From assembly GCF_014529535.1 (NCBI RefSeq), contig NW_023503632.1, positions 248,001 to 312,000 of the forward strand: a stretch of 64,000 nt of DNA, given 5' to 3'. Positions 25,918-36,188 of this stretch are shown piece after piece. Made by a program: the position numbers and the translations under genes. How positions within the stretch are numbered: position 1 is the stretch's first letter; every line of letters starts with the position of its first letter. Under the pieces are notes generated by a model, which saw only the letters and a program-made list of their open reading frames with translations, made no database searches and was not told the origin of the DNA. This stretch comes from Bradysia coprophila. Lineage: Eukaryota > Arthropoda > Insecta > Diptera > Sciaridae.

Positions 25918-27216
25918 TTATTTTTTTTTACCACTTTCGTAATAGCCCAATTCTTTGGCACGGTTAAGTATAGCAAGAATCGAATCAATCGTCTCCAGTG
26001 CAGTTGGTATTATTTTGTCTGCGGGTAATTCAAATCCGAAAGATGACCTCGCATTCGGCCTGAGTTCGTACGTATACGACAGTCGTACTTTCAAAATTTC
26101 ATAAACCCAATCCATACTACAACCGCTGGCTGGATAAATTGTGTTGTATACGTCTCCCACTATGTAAGTTGTGTTAAATCGCCTCGCAAGTGCACTGATC
26201 GCCTTATTGCCAATGTCCAACAAATCATCGTAATTTTCCGCCTTTTTATTGGTGTGTCCATATGGGAACAGTAACAATTGTGAGTAAGCATGGAATCCGA
26301 GGAATGTGTGAATTTTGCCTTGCAACGATGCCAAGTAGTCTGAATACGATTTCATTTCAACCTCGGAAAATGCCTTCGGTCCCGAGTAAATGTCCGAACA
26401 TGGATTTTTGCTGACACCGATTTTGCCAAATTGAAAATCAAAATTGCGGTTTGGGTCAACACCAAAGCAGCCCGAACCATATGGTTTCCGTGTCTTGCGC
26501 CACAATCGGTTTGAAGTGTGGGTATGAACGTAGCCATCTGGATTAACACTTGGCACAATGTACCAATCGAAATTCTCGGCAATTCTACGGATGGACTCGT
26601 TTTTGGTGGAGAGTAGGGTGTTTAAGAGGTACGTTGTTACTGACGGGGAGATCCACTCCCGTGCATGTATACCACCTTCGATGAATACTCCAGGATTGCC
26701 ATTTTTGTACGATATTTTAACGCCTCGAATATCTCTTTCTTCGTACGTTTTCCCAGCATAAATCGGAGACGTAACTTCTGGATATTCTTCCAGTATACCA
26801 TCGATCCATTTGTAAATGTTATCCAAAGGATAGTACCTTTTCCAACCAAAGTTTTCCGATATTCTGGACTGTATTAGCGACTCTTCATCGATCAAACTTT
26901 GAACATTGTTTTCGGATATTTCATAGGTCATGCCTTCCATACTCATCATTAAATCGAAATCGGCAAACTTGTGAGGAGCAACGATCACGCTCACGACGGT
27001 GTCTTCTTTGCTTGGTCCCGATATGAAATTAAAACTGTCACTGGTCGATTCGATGTCGTTCAGCAATTTCAAATGTTGGTCAGTCCTTGGAGTAATTTTG
27101 TATAAACGATAGCCGTCATACCGAGCAACGGTTCCATTGACACTGTACTTTGTCCACACCAATACCGATATGACGTTCAAGCCAAGAAACAATTTTAAAA
27201 TCACGTTCATTATCAC
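25918..27216 (-). CDS. Secreted zinc carboxypeptidase A (M14A)
   Basis: Digestive-type metallocarboxypeptidase that removes C-terminal hydrophobic or aromatic residues. Single uninterrupted exon of 432 codons. A hydrophobic signal peptide (VILKLFLGLNVISVLVW) is followed by an activation propeptide (about 30-115) and the catalytic domain (about 120-425). Zinc ligands are His184 and Glu187 (GGIHAREW) and His309 (FLGFHAYS). Substrate-binding Asn256-Arg257 lies in DPNRNFDF, Tyr361 in YPASG, and the catalytic Glu384 in YTYELRP. The S1' specificity position aligned to bovine Ile255 is Met368 (GCSMDW), which argues for A-type rather than B-type (Asp) preference. The intronless structure is either ancestral for this paralogue or reflects a retrocopy. 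A TATA box upstream at good spacing argues for an active gene. Gut expression is inferred from the family. Confidence 0.95.
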   Translation of the reverse strand: MIMNVILKLFLGLNVISVLVWTKYSVNGTVARYDGYRLYKITPRTDQHLKLLNDIESTSDSFNFISGPSKEDTVVSVIVAPHKFADFDLMMSMEGMTYEISENNVQSLIDEESLIQSRISENFGWKRYYPLDNIYKWIDGILEEYPEVTSPIYAGKTYEERDIRGVKISYKNGNPGVFIEGGIHAREWISPSVTTYLLNTLLSTKNESIRRIAENFDWYIVPSVNPDGYVHTHTSNRLWRKTRKPYGSGCFGVDPNRNFDFQFGKIGVSKNPCSDIYSGPKAFSEVEMKSYSDYLASLQGKIHTFLGFHAYSQLLLFPYGHTNKKAENYDDLLDIGNKAISALARRFNTTYIVGDVYNTIYPASGCSMDWVYEILKVRLSYTYELRPNARSSFGFELPADKIIPTALETIDSILAILNRAKELGYYESGKKK

Positions 27217-27235
27217 TGTATTTCAATCGAACGAC

Positions 27236-27270
27236 TGGTTCAGAACGTACACGGGAATCGTTCTTTTATA
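27236..27270 (-). promoter_or_regulatory. Core promoter of the carboxypeptidase gene
   Basis: TATAAAA (minus strand, 27264-27270) lies about 34 bp upstream of an arthropod initiator-like CAGTC (near 27233-27237), which gives a short 5' UTR before the ATG at 27216. This spacing is typical of TATA-Inr promoters of insect digestive hydrolases. The exact transcription start is inferred. Confidence 0.55.
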
Positions 27271-27459
27271 CATGCGGACAAGAAATACCTTCAGCGCATT
27301 TTTGCTCTCTGCATAGTCTATTCGAACCACGTTATATATCTATGTTCCATTTGATGATTAGCAAAAAAAAAGGGAAATGATAGATAGTGCCCATTGGGTT
27401 TAATTAAAAAGGAGACTTCAGAAAACCCGTTCGATTCTGATATTTTTGCGTTCAATAAC

Positions 27460-28800
27460 ATTCCATTTGTCGATTGATGCGTCAGTTACGCGTTTTCTTG
27501 AACTGTTACCATCATCTGCTATCGGTAACAGATTCAGGAATAAGCGACAAGCAGTAACAAATTCGGTCCTAGCCAAATTCATTTTCTAAGCAAATGAAGT
27601 AAAAGATTTCCAATCAAACTGTTGAAAATACTTGGATCAAATACTTGGAAGTAATAAATCCGATTGTAGAACTGTTCATAACTGCCGCAGACGGCAAACA
27701 TATTAAAAGCATACAAGGGCTTAGCTGTGGACATAAACCAAATACTGTGGCGCCAAAAATTTTTGTTTTTACTTAATTTCGTCAAAAAAAAGGAATTTTC
27801 AAAAAAAAGGAATAGTATTTTACATGACTAGGATAAAAAGATGAAAAATAGAGTTTTCGTGTGAATTTTGTTGTTCCGAGGCGTAGACAAGGTCAATAAA
27901 CACACGAAAACGAGACTTTTCATTTTTATCCCGAGTTATGTAATGGATTTTACATGCTGAGGGTGTCGAAAGTAGTGCTTGAAACATGAAAAGTACGATT
28001 TTTGACGCAATTAGCATGTAATAGTACATTATTATACCAGTGAAGTAATTTGATATCTCGTATCCAGATGGGCTGAAGCCCTCGGATACTTTTACTCATC
28101 GTGATACGAGATATCAAATTACTTCACGTGTAAAGTATGGCGTTTTACTTTACGAGCGAGGGAAAGGGTCTTCACTAGTGAGGGAAAGGCCACATTACCT
28201 CACTAGTAAAGTAAAACATATTTTCGTGGTCCGCGACATAAGGAACGGTTTTGATATAGCAACTTATGTGGTTATTCTCGATGTACTGCCGAAAAAATGT
28301 AAGTGGGAAAAATGTTTGCCTTGCAGACGATTTTTAATTGTGAAAAATAATTGTGAAAATCAAGTAATTTTGGAAATATAAAAACACTTTTGAATCAAGT
28401 CAAATCATTACAACATTTTGTCAATATTCAATTACTGACCAAGCAACACGACAATTTTAATAAAAACACTTTTTTGTCAATTAATGTTCAAATTAACAGT
28501 TCGTCATCTTCTCTTTGTGTTTTGTCTAACAATTGTTAGAGATCTACCTAAAAATACACAATATGCGTTCACTCACATTCCATTTGACGATTGATGCGTC
28601 AGTTAAGCGTTTTCTTGAACTGTTACCATCATCTGCTATTGGTAACAGATTCAGGAATAAGCGACAAGCAGTAACAAATCGGTTTTAGCCAAACTCATTT
28701 TCTAAGCAAATGAAGTAAAAGATTTCCAATCAATCTTTTGAAAATACTTGGATCAAATGAAATAATAAATCCGATTTCAGAACTATTGATATGTAAGCTT
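27460..28800. repeat. Direct-repeat pair and palindromic repeat between carboxypeptidase and GST
   Basis: Two copies of a roughly 210-bp sequence (about 27460-27670 and 28575-28790) share GATTGATGCGTCAGTTA, TTCTTGAACTGTTACCATC and AAATGAAGTAAAAGATTTCC; they are about 1.1 kb apart in the same orientation. Between them lies a copy of the TTTATCCCGAGTTATGTAAT family (about 27820-28020). A hairpin follows, with perfect 25-bp arms at 28040-28064 and 28103-28127 (arm begins GTGAAGTAATTTGATATC). No gene is seen in this 2-kb spacer. Confidence 0.7.
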
Positions 28801-29334
28801 ATGTAAGCTTCCGCAGAAAGCAAACATATTAACAGTTTTAATATCGAATCTACAACTTCATTTGACCTTAGTAATTTTCAAGAGATTAATTTGGAATCTT
28901 AGGCTTCATTTTTTCGAACATACGTTTGGCTATATTTAAACACCGTAAAAGTCAGAGAGTATTCGTTTATGCCCGTTGTTGTCGATAACAAATGCTAACC
29001 GTTTGCTATAAAAATTTAGCAAAAATTTTGACCTCACATTGATCAAGAATATAAAGCCAGTCTGGGTACTTTATGCCGGCAATTCTGATACGATTATTCG
29101 AAATTAGCCATTAATAAAATCAAACTTATTAGCCCTGGCAGTACAAGTTTAAATGCTGTGATCACAACGAAATGAAAGAAATGCCATACCAGACAATAAA
29201 TCTTGGTTTTGCATCAAGTCAACTATATGAATACAGGTTTCAGAATAGCAATGAACGTTTTATTCTCTGCAGTTATTCTATTTGAATCAAATTATTTGCG
29301 TACAATGTAAGCCAAACGGTAGAGAAAATAAAAT

Positions 29335-30591
29335 TTAAATCTTCCTTGCAGCTAGTGGATTGATGCAAGGACCTTGTATGTATTTAGGGTCGTTCATGTA
29401 CTTTTTAGTGGATGGTAGATCTTCAAAACGTTTGATAAATTCGGCGAAATTCGCATACGGATCCAAGAACTTCTCGTCGAATCTGATATACCAAATCAGT
29501 GTTTCGTACAGCCAGAAATCGACAAATGTAATTACGTCCCCAGTTATCCATTTGTTGCTCCCAAGATATTTGGAAATAGCCGCCAGCTTTTCGTGAAGAG
29601 CTTTGTACTTCTCATCTTCTTTCAACGGCTAAAACAGAAATTTGTCATTCTCAAATTGCCTACTTCATTGATCTAATCTTGAAACTAACGTCATATTCGT
29701 AAGCAAACATAGCCACACCCATCATCGCATCAAAGACAATGTTCTCCATCATGTCGGTTTTATATGCGATTTTAGGATCGTTCGGTAAAAGTGTTCCAGT
29801 GCGATCGTGAACACGTGCAATGTGTCTGACAATTGCTCTGGACTCGGTCATCTTTAGATCTCCATCTATCCAATATGGAAGCTGAACGATTTTAAATGAT
29901 TTTAGTGGAAAGTTATTCAAACTTTAGAGTCAGTTTCTTGTCTTCAATCGTCGGTTGGAATGCATGATCATTGATTGAAAAGACAAAACTGAGTCAAGTC
30001 TCCTTACATTGGGAAAATCAAGGTCCAAATTTGGTTTGACTGCAAGCCATTCGTCACGAGAATGAGGTGGCTCGGCTAGACCGTATCTTTTATCCTCGTA
30101 CTCCACCTCTAGATATGCCAGTAGAAATCGAATTGGCTGACCTGGTTAATAAAACAATTTAATAAGACCGGTCTCGAGTTTCGGGCTGTCGAATAACGCG
30201 ATCAAATCTTGCTGTCAATTATATTAGTGTTAATTTAAACTGATTTTACGATTTATAAAAACTCAATCAGTTGGACCAAAATATTCTTCTGCTTTCAAAC
30301 AATAAATAGAAATATCAATTAATGCTATCTCTAGCAAACAAACTTCATTTTGACGCAGTCAAAGTACCACCTCATTTTTTCATTTTTACCACCTTAGTTA
30401 GGTTAGTTTGCTAGAGCTGGATATTGAGTCAAACATAAACGTAATAATATAAAATAGTTCTAAAAACAGAAACAGCGTCAGGCGAATCTCTCTTTGTGTT
30501 GCGATTTCGTAAAAATACGGTTCTTCGATTATGCCAATGTTTCTACTCACCTAATCCGCGAACGTCCCAGTAAGTCAATGTGCGACCCATA
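29335..30591 (-). CDS. Cytosolic glutathione S-transferase, mu-class-like
   Basis: Conjugates reduced glutathione to electrophiles for detoxification. Exons (minus): 30552-30591, 30008-30141, 29690-29881, 29335-29628; 219 aa, the length of mu-class enzymes. The N-terminal thioredoxin-fold domain begins MGRTLTYWDVRGLGQPIRFL, with the catalytic Tyr at position 7. It continues KPNLDLDFPNLPYWIDGDLK and TESRAIVRHIAR, which form the glutathione-binding motifs; the Glu-Ser pair binds the gamma-glutamyl group. The helical C-terminal domain has the N-capping motif ITFVDFWLYE. The YWDVRGL, LDFPNLPYWIDGD and ending patterns resemble mu-class GSTs rather than the delta, epsilon or sigma classes usual in flies. 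All splice junctions are GT-AG, and a gene with three introns in this repeat context looks endogenous. Class assignment is by motif memory only and should be confirmed by a tree. Confidence 0.9.
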
Positions 30592-31000
30592 TTCAGTTAG
30601 AAAAGACAATAATTAGCTGATTCAAGAATCGAAGTCTCAAATGAACTGCGGAAAGATGATTATTCGCTAGAGGTACTGATAAAACCTTATCAACGAAAAG
30701 TATTTTTTTGATAAAAAGTAACCAGTGCCGGCTTCATTCAAATGCTGGTGTGTTGATTCTGTACAATAAGAACATCAGATGAGTCACGCCCTACAACAAT
30801 TTAACAGATCTTTAATAGTTCACTGAGAATTGACTTTATTTCTATGGTAACGTAAAGGGTATAATGGCTAAAGCTGTCAGCGGACTTTAGCTTATACTTT
30901 CAAAAGACTTCCAGAAAAACTTCCTTGCTCTACAATCGACTGTTACACAATCTACTTAAGACGTGAGGACAGCTATCTGCACTGGTTACAGCCTCAAGAG
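30592..31000. other. Region upstream of the GST gene
   Basis: Should carry the GST 5' UTR and promoter, reading leftward. No TATA box at convincing spacing was found and no other feature is supported. Confidence 0.35.
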
Positions 31001-31019
31001 GCTGTTCATTTTAATTTTT

Positions 31020-31865
31020 TATTATTTCGTATAGCAATAATACATGAACTTTTCTTTCCTTTAACTGCAACAAGAATAGAAATTCTTTTAGTCAACAAAA
31101 TTGAAAAAAAAAACAAAAAACAAAACAAAGCATAGAGACAATAACAGAAAGAAATTAAGTTTGAACCACACTGAGTAAATTATCACAGGCCGATGTCTAT
31201 GAAGTTGCGAGATTCCGCCGTTGAATTTTCGAGTGGCGCAGTCATTCACTATGTGATTTGTAGTTTGGACCACATCGCGATCGCAATCACAATAAGGTGA
31301 GTCGGTCAAGCCCCATTTATGCAGCATACTTGCGCAGCGACCGTGGCCCGTCCTGATAAGGTTCCGTCGGATCCTGGATGAGTTGTTTGTTACGTACGTC
31401 CTCCTCATTCCAAGAATCCCTCCACTTATCCGATACGTCGTAGGCAAAATTTTCGAGACCAAAGAACGGTTCTTTCCAAATCGGTTTCCTAGATTTCAGT
31501 CTTGGAATGATTGGGGCGACAGCCAGGTCTTCGTGAATCGGAAGCGAAGTGTTTTGGGATATTTTTGACCATTCACGTGCTAGAGCTGCTTCACGGCGGA
31601 TGTTTGAGTGGGCGATGTTTGCGAGAACGGGGAGCCATGGTAATGGCGTCAACTTTAGAGTGCCAGTGACTGTGCGTAACGTGGTGTTTAGCTGGACGTC
31701 TACCTTGTCGACGTGCGTACTGCGTAGCCAGACTGGACTGCAGAATTCAGCTGTTGAGTAGACAAGAGCCAGAGCTGCTGTTCGAAGCGTGTTGCCGTTG
31801 CTGCCCCATGTAGATCCAGCCAATTTCTGGATTAAGTTATTTCGAGATTTGAGCTTTTGACCCAT
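31020..31865 (-). mobile_element. 5'-truncated jockey/CR1-like LINE remnant
   Basis: Carries the C-terminal part of a non-LTR reverse transcriptase. The first frame (31865 down to about 31380) reads LRTAALALVYSTAEFCSPVW and TVTGTLKLTPLPWLPVLANI. The second (about 31460 down to 31088) reads RTGHGRCASMLHKWGLTDSP, followed by a CDC...H...C cluster. The two frames overlap through a frameshift near 31380, so the protein is broken. The 3' part ends with TATACGAAATAATAAAA, typical of the tails of these elements. Catalytic RT motifs and the endonuclease are missing. No target-site duplication was identified. Confidence 0.8.
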
Positions 31866-32505
31866 TTTTTCCAGGTGATTTTAATAATTGACGTGAACGT
31901 TTTTGTGCATAAAACTGTAGAAAATACTTAGTTTAAATGAAGTAAAAGTTTTGCCGTTCTGGGGAAAACTCTATTTTCATTTAATGGATTTTTGTTATAA
32001 TATCTCGAATGGAAGTTTTTCTTTCTAGTTTGAGTTAGGCTCTACAGCTGATTTTAAATCTGAGCTGTGAACCGTTTTTCTGTTTCCAGGTTTTTCAATA
32101 TCGACATCCCTGATTTCATTGTAATTCAGCATATGGTTGATATTTTGAGCTGTAACTTTTAAGTAATTTTTCCGATTTTGCTCAACGTTCAACATGCTCT
32201 ACCACCTCACTTCTCAGGTATGTTTCCTATAGCTTTCGTCGACAAGAGCGATTATAGAGTTCATTGAGAAGAACAAACTTTCCAAATGAACATATTTTCT
32301 AGATTATCATCCTGAGGTGCTACAGCTGGGAATACACTGAGCGAAATTTCCTACGTGCTATGCGTATATCATTCGTTCCCCCTGTTAAAAAGTGTGGTAA
32401 GGTAGTTATACAGCCGGCTCGAATATAATACGTGCGAGAAGTATTTCTCTTCCACAAAGATTTAAAAATATGAATTTTAGCAGCTATTGGTAACAAATGG
32501 CTCTA
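31866..32505. other. Spacer, no gene seen
   Basis: Contains one short AAATGAAGTAAAAG motif of the dispersed family near 31935, and otherwise unremarkable AT-rich sequence. Confidence 0.35.
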
Positions 32506-32610
32506 GGACAAAATAACTCCGGACAAAATAATTACGGACAAAATAACCCGGACAAAATAATTACGGACAAAATAACCCGGACAAAATAACTCCCAGACAA
32601 AATATCCCCC
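32506..32610. repeat. 15-bp minisatellite, GGACAAAATAAYY-type
   Basis: About seven head-to-tail units of 14-17 bp (GGACAAAATAACTCC, GGACAAAATAATTAC, GGACAAAATAACCC). Two variants alternate in the middle, indicating duplication of a two-unit block. Confidence 0.85.
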
Positions 32611-32789
32611 GCAGAGTGTATGATGACTTGCAAGAGGGGATGCTCTTCCGCCCCTCGACCCCGCTTTTTTATTTTTCCTCATTCTTCACGGCCTGCGGCG
32701 CTGACACTTATGTCAAAATCATGATAGTCTTCGCACTTAGGATTTTCTACTAATGTGTATCGACTGAATTCCAGTAAAATCTAGTAACA

Positions 32790-33290
32790 ATTATAGTCGA
32801 TCTGAATTCGATCGATATACTCAATACACTCGATAAAAGTCCATATACTCGTAAAAAGTCGATAAATACTCGACATACTCCAATACAGTCCAGATATCCT
32901 ATAATATAGTCAAGATATACTCGAATATTGTCGATGTCCTAGAATATTGTCGATGTCATCGAATATAGTCAATGTCTTCGAATATTGTCGATGTCGTCGA
33001 ATATTGAAAGTCCAGATATACTCGAATATAGTAGATATACACTCGAATATAGTCGAGATATACTTGAATATAGTCGAGATATCCTCAAATATAGTCGAGA
33101 TATCCTCGAATATAGTAGAGATATATTCAAACATAGTCGAGATATACTCGAATATAGACGATATACTTGATTACAGTCGATGTCATCTAATATAATCGAT
33201 GTCCTCGAATATAGTAGGTTTCCTCGAATATAGTCGACGTCCTCGCATATAGTTGATGTCATCGAATATAGTCGATGTATTTGTTTTCTT
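32790..33290. repeat. 18-21-bp minisatellite, TCGAATATAGTCGA core
   Basis: Degenerate tandem array with the consensus CTCGAATATAGTCGAGATAT. The best-conserved 21-bp units lie at about 33030-33150; flanking units are shorter and more diverged. Because the unit is a multiple of three and lacks stops, several frames on both strands stay open (for example the reverse frame IFEDISTIFEYIS). Those open frames are by-products of the array, not genes. The core is itself near-palindromic. Confidence 0.88.
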
Positions 33291-33660
33291 ATAATAGTCC
33301 GACTACTCATACATATCCGGAGATTGAATTCGATGAATTCGATTCGATGAATTTTACACATACGCAGTATTGTCTGAAGTTTCTTTTTCTGGGTGTAGGG
33401 TTGAAAGTATAAAGGAATGTTCCTATTTCAGTAAGTTTTTGAAGGAACAGCATTCCTGAGTTCAAATGAAGAAGAATGCCGAACATTTCCTCCACATCAC
33501 TACCTGTAAAATTATAGGATTTTGAGGACTGTCAAATGTTTTTTGTTCCTTTTTGGATTTTTGGGATTGTTGATGAAGTTTCTTAAAATAAAACGATTTT
33601 TTTCTAGTAAATCTAGTAAATCTAGTTTTCTAGTAGATCTAGTAAAATTTGTCACTCCTA
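33291..33660. other. Spacer, no gene seen
   Basis: AT-rich sequence with a short TCTAGTAAATCTAGT repeat near 33603-33645. Nothing coding is recognisable. Confidence 0.35.
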
Positions 33661-34452
33661 GCGATTATTCATAAATTTCAAAACACTTTTTCAGCTATGT
33701 CATCACAATTAAATCTTTAATATATCCAAAAATACGAACTATTCAATTATGACGGCAGCAGTGATAAGGCGTTGAGGGATTCTTTTGAAAAACAGCCTAC
33801 CGAAATCGGGCGTGTTTTCTAGTGGAACTTTTTATAGGTACCTAGAAAGGACTTCGACCCTAGAAGCCAAAACCACTCTCAAACAAATTCTTCGAAGCTT
33901 TTATGGCTGGTGAAAGGTGATTGAAAGCCGAAAATTTGCAGGCACTTAAACATTTCAACTTCTCATATTTCATCGCATATGCATCCAAACCCCATAAGAC
34001 CCATTTGGCCCAAAAGCACATAAAATTACCTTTCAAATGATACCCCACACCACCATGTACGGCTCGTGTAACTGGAGAAATATTGGTAAGAAAAGTGCAA
34101 GTTTTCGGTTGAAAACTTCAACTGCACATATGTCAGTGTGGATTAATTTTAAAACCAATGAGTCTCTATTCGGCTCAATAGTACATGTGATTACCTTTCT
34201 AATGACACCCCACAAGACCATGTACGGCTCGTGTACCCGGAGAAATTTTGGTAAGAAAAGTGCAAGTTTTCGGTTTTTGATCACCTTTCACCAGTCACAA
34301 AAGCTTCGAAGAATTTTTTTGAAAGTGGTTTTGGATTCTAGGGTCGAAGTCCTTTCTAGTCACGTATAAAAAAGTCCACTGGAAAATGCGTCCGATTTCG
34401 GTAGGCTGTTTTTCAAAAGAATCCCTCGTTACGTAATTTATGATTGATCCCG
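33661..34452. mobile_element. Fold-back element nested in another inverted-repeat element
   Basis: Inner element (about 33774-34427): termini GAGGGATTCTTTTGAAAAAC and its complement, followed on both arms by CAGCCTACCGAAATCGG, GGACTTCGACCCTAGAA and AATTCTTCGAAGCTTTT. The arms are about 170 bp or more. The interior carries a direct duplication (about 34040-34110 and 34205-34275) containing CCATGTACGGCTCGTGTA and GTAAGAAAAGTGCAAGTTTT. Outer element: the flanks (33661-33773 and 34428-34452) join to give the ATCATTC...GCGTTACGTAATTT structure seen intact at 47467-47685. The inner element has therefore inserted at GCGTT|ACG. A related inner element lies at 48146-48777. Confidence 0.78.
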
Positions 34453-34713
34453 ATATCATACATTTTGGACATGCATCCAGCACCTTTAAGGGAAATTAAT
34501 TCTTAGAAAATTTTAAATGTGACAGACGATTTTCTCATTTTTGTTATTTCTAACTTTTGTAACTTGTGTTACGTGCGTGAATCGTTCCTTTTTAATCGAT
34601 TGGATTACAAAACTTTAGGATACGGTAAGAAAGCGATATTTCATCGCGGTCGAATTTTAGAGTAAAAGCACTTTTCGAAATGTTTATGTTCGTGTTAGGA
34701 CCTTTTGGCCAAT

Positions 34714-34984
34714 AAGTAATTAATTTTTTACTCGACGGATTTTAGTCACATAAAATGCCATCGTGTAGCACATGAACTCAGGACTCTAGAACAGTAATAA
34801 GTTTTTCAACAAGCCCTGCATCAGCTTGGAGATAAGAGCCTTAAAAGAGGATATGATGAAACGATAGCAAATGTTTTTTGAAACCCTTATCTTCAACAAA
34901 ACATATGGCCAGAGTCCTGAGGTCATGTATTGCACGATGGCATTTAATTTGACTAAAATCCTTCGAGTAAAAAATTAATTACTT
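34714..34984. mobile_element. 271-bp fold-back element
   Basis: The terminal AAGTAATTAATTTTTTACTC at 34714 is mirrored at 34964-34984. Both arms continue with GGATTTTAGTCA, TGCCATCGTG and ACTCAGGACTCT-like blocks over about 85 bp. A diverged relative, together with the downstream sequence TTCTGTTGACATTGG, occurs at 55840-56160. Confidence 0.75.
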
Positions 34985-35103
34985 TTCTGTTGACATTGGT
35001 TTTGTTGCAGCGACATCTTTCAGTGAAATAGTGAATCGTTCTCTATCGGTAGAGTAGAGGAAAAAGAGTTGATGCCGTAATACCTCTACTGCTTTTTTGA
35101 CGA

Positions 35104-36188
35104 AGTAGTAGGAGATTACTACTGCGAAAATCGGTAAAATGAAAATTGGCTACATGGTCGACCACTTCTTCTTCTTCTTCTTTTTCAGCCTGTTTCTATC
35201 CACTGCTGGATGTAGGCCTCGTCAACTTCTTTCCATTTCGTACGATCCATTGCCATTTGCTGCCAGTTTGTACCTGCAATATTCTTAATTCCGTTTGTCC
35301 ATCTCTCTGGTGGTCTACCTATAGCTCGTCTTTTATATGGTCGCCAGTTCATGATCTTTTTGGTCCAACGTTCGTCTGTCCTTCTTGCAATATGTCCCGC
35401 CCAGCTCCATTTCAGAGATGCTATTCTTTCCATGACATCAATGACCCTGGTTTGTTGTCGAATCCATTGATTCGTCATTCTGTCTCTGAGTGTTATTCCC
35501 AGCATACTCCGTTCCATGGCTCTTTGTGTCACTCTCAATTTATCTTCGGATGCTTTTGTTAAAGTTAACGTTTCCGCTCCATAAGTGAGCACTGGAAGGA
35601 CACAAGTTTCGAAAACTTTGCGTTTCAGACTATTATTCATTTTGCTTTTGAAAATTAGTCTGAGTTTTCCGAACGCTGCCCATGCAAGACCAATCCTACG
35701 TCTTATTTCTGCAGTTTGGTTGTCCAGACCTAACTTCAGTTTATGTCCTAGATATACATAGCTGTCGACTCGTTCAATGACAGTGTCACCAATTTTGATT
35801 TCTCTATCGTCCCCGATGTTGGTCATGACTTTTGTTTTCAATAAGTTCATCTTGAGGCCAACTTTGCTCGCCTCTTCACTTAACTGTTGTAGCATAAGCT
35901 GAGCCTGACCTAGATTCGCTGCTATCGGTACAATGTCATCAGCGAAGCGGAGATTGCTCAGGTACTCTCCATTTATCTTTATTCCCATTTTACTCCAGTT
36001 TAACTTCCTAAAAATGCTCTGCAGAATCGCCGTGAATAATTTCGGTGAAATGGTGTCACCCTGCCTTACACCTCGGCCAATTCTGAATTTCTCCGTGCTC
36101 TTATGAAGTTTTATACATGAAGTAGCATTTTTGTATACATTTTTGTGGTCGACCACTGAAGCAGTTGAAGTAGTAATCTCCTACTACT
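35104..36188. mobile_element. Palindromic element split by an RTE insertion
   Basis: A perfect 20-bp inverted repeat (35104-35123, AGTAGTAGGAGATTACTACT; complement at 36169-36188) flanks the RTE copy at 35167-36145. Removing the RTE and one 12-bp duplication leaves a palindrome-ended stretch of about 100 bp, consistent with an older small element that served as the target. Confidence 0.65.
35167..36145 (-). mobile_element. 5'-truncated RTE-clade retrotransposon
   Basis: An uninterrupted frame of about 320 codons (36145 to 35185) holds the reverse-transcriptase palm: GVRQGDTISPKLF, then NLRFADDIV with the catalytic FADD box, then the C-terminal RTE-type region (TYGAETLTLTKASEDKLRVT, WAGHIARRTDERW, RAIGRPPERW). 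The element ends in a (GAA)n tail (TTC run at 35166-35185 on the plus strand), typical of RTE 3' ends. A 12-bp target-site duplication, TGGTCGACCACT, flanks it at 35155-35166 and 36146-36157. The endonuclease and the N-terminal half of RT are absent. The open frame and intact duplication suggest a fairly recent insertion. Confidence 0.88.

Noticed and set aside
32969..33361. 130-codon open frame on the minus strand
   Set aside because: Made of seven-residue repeats produced by the 21-bp minisatellite; equivalent frames exist on the other strand.
35146..35562. 138-codon plus-strand open frame
   Set aside because: Antisense to the RTE reverse transcriptase frame.
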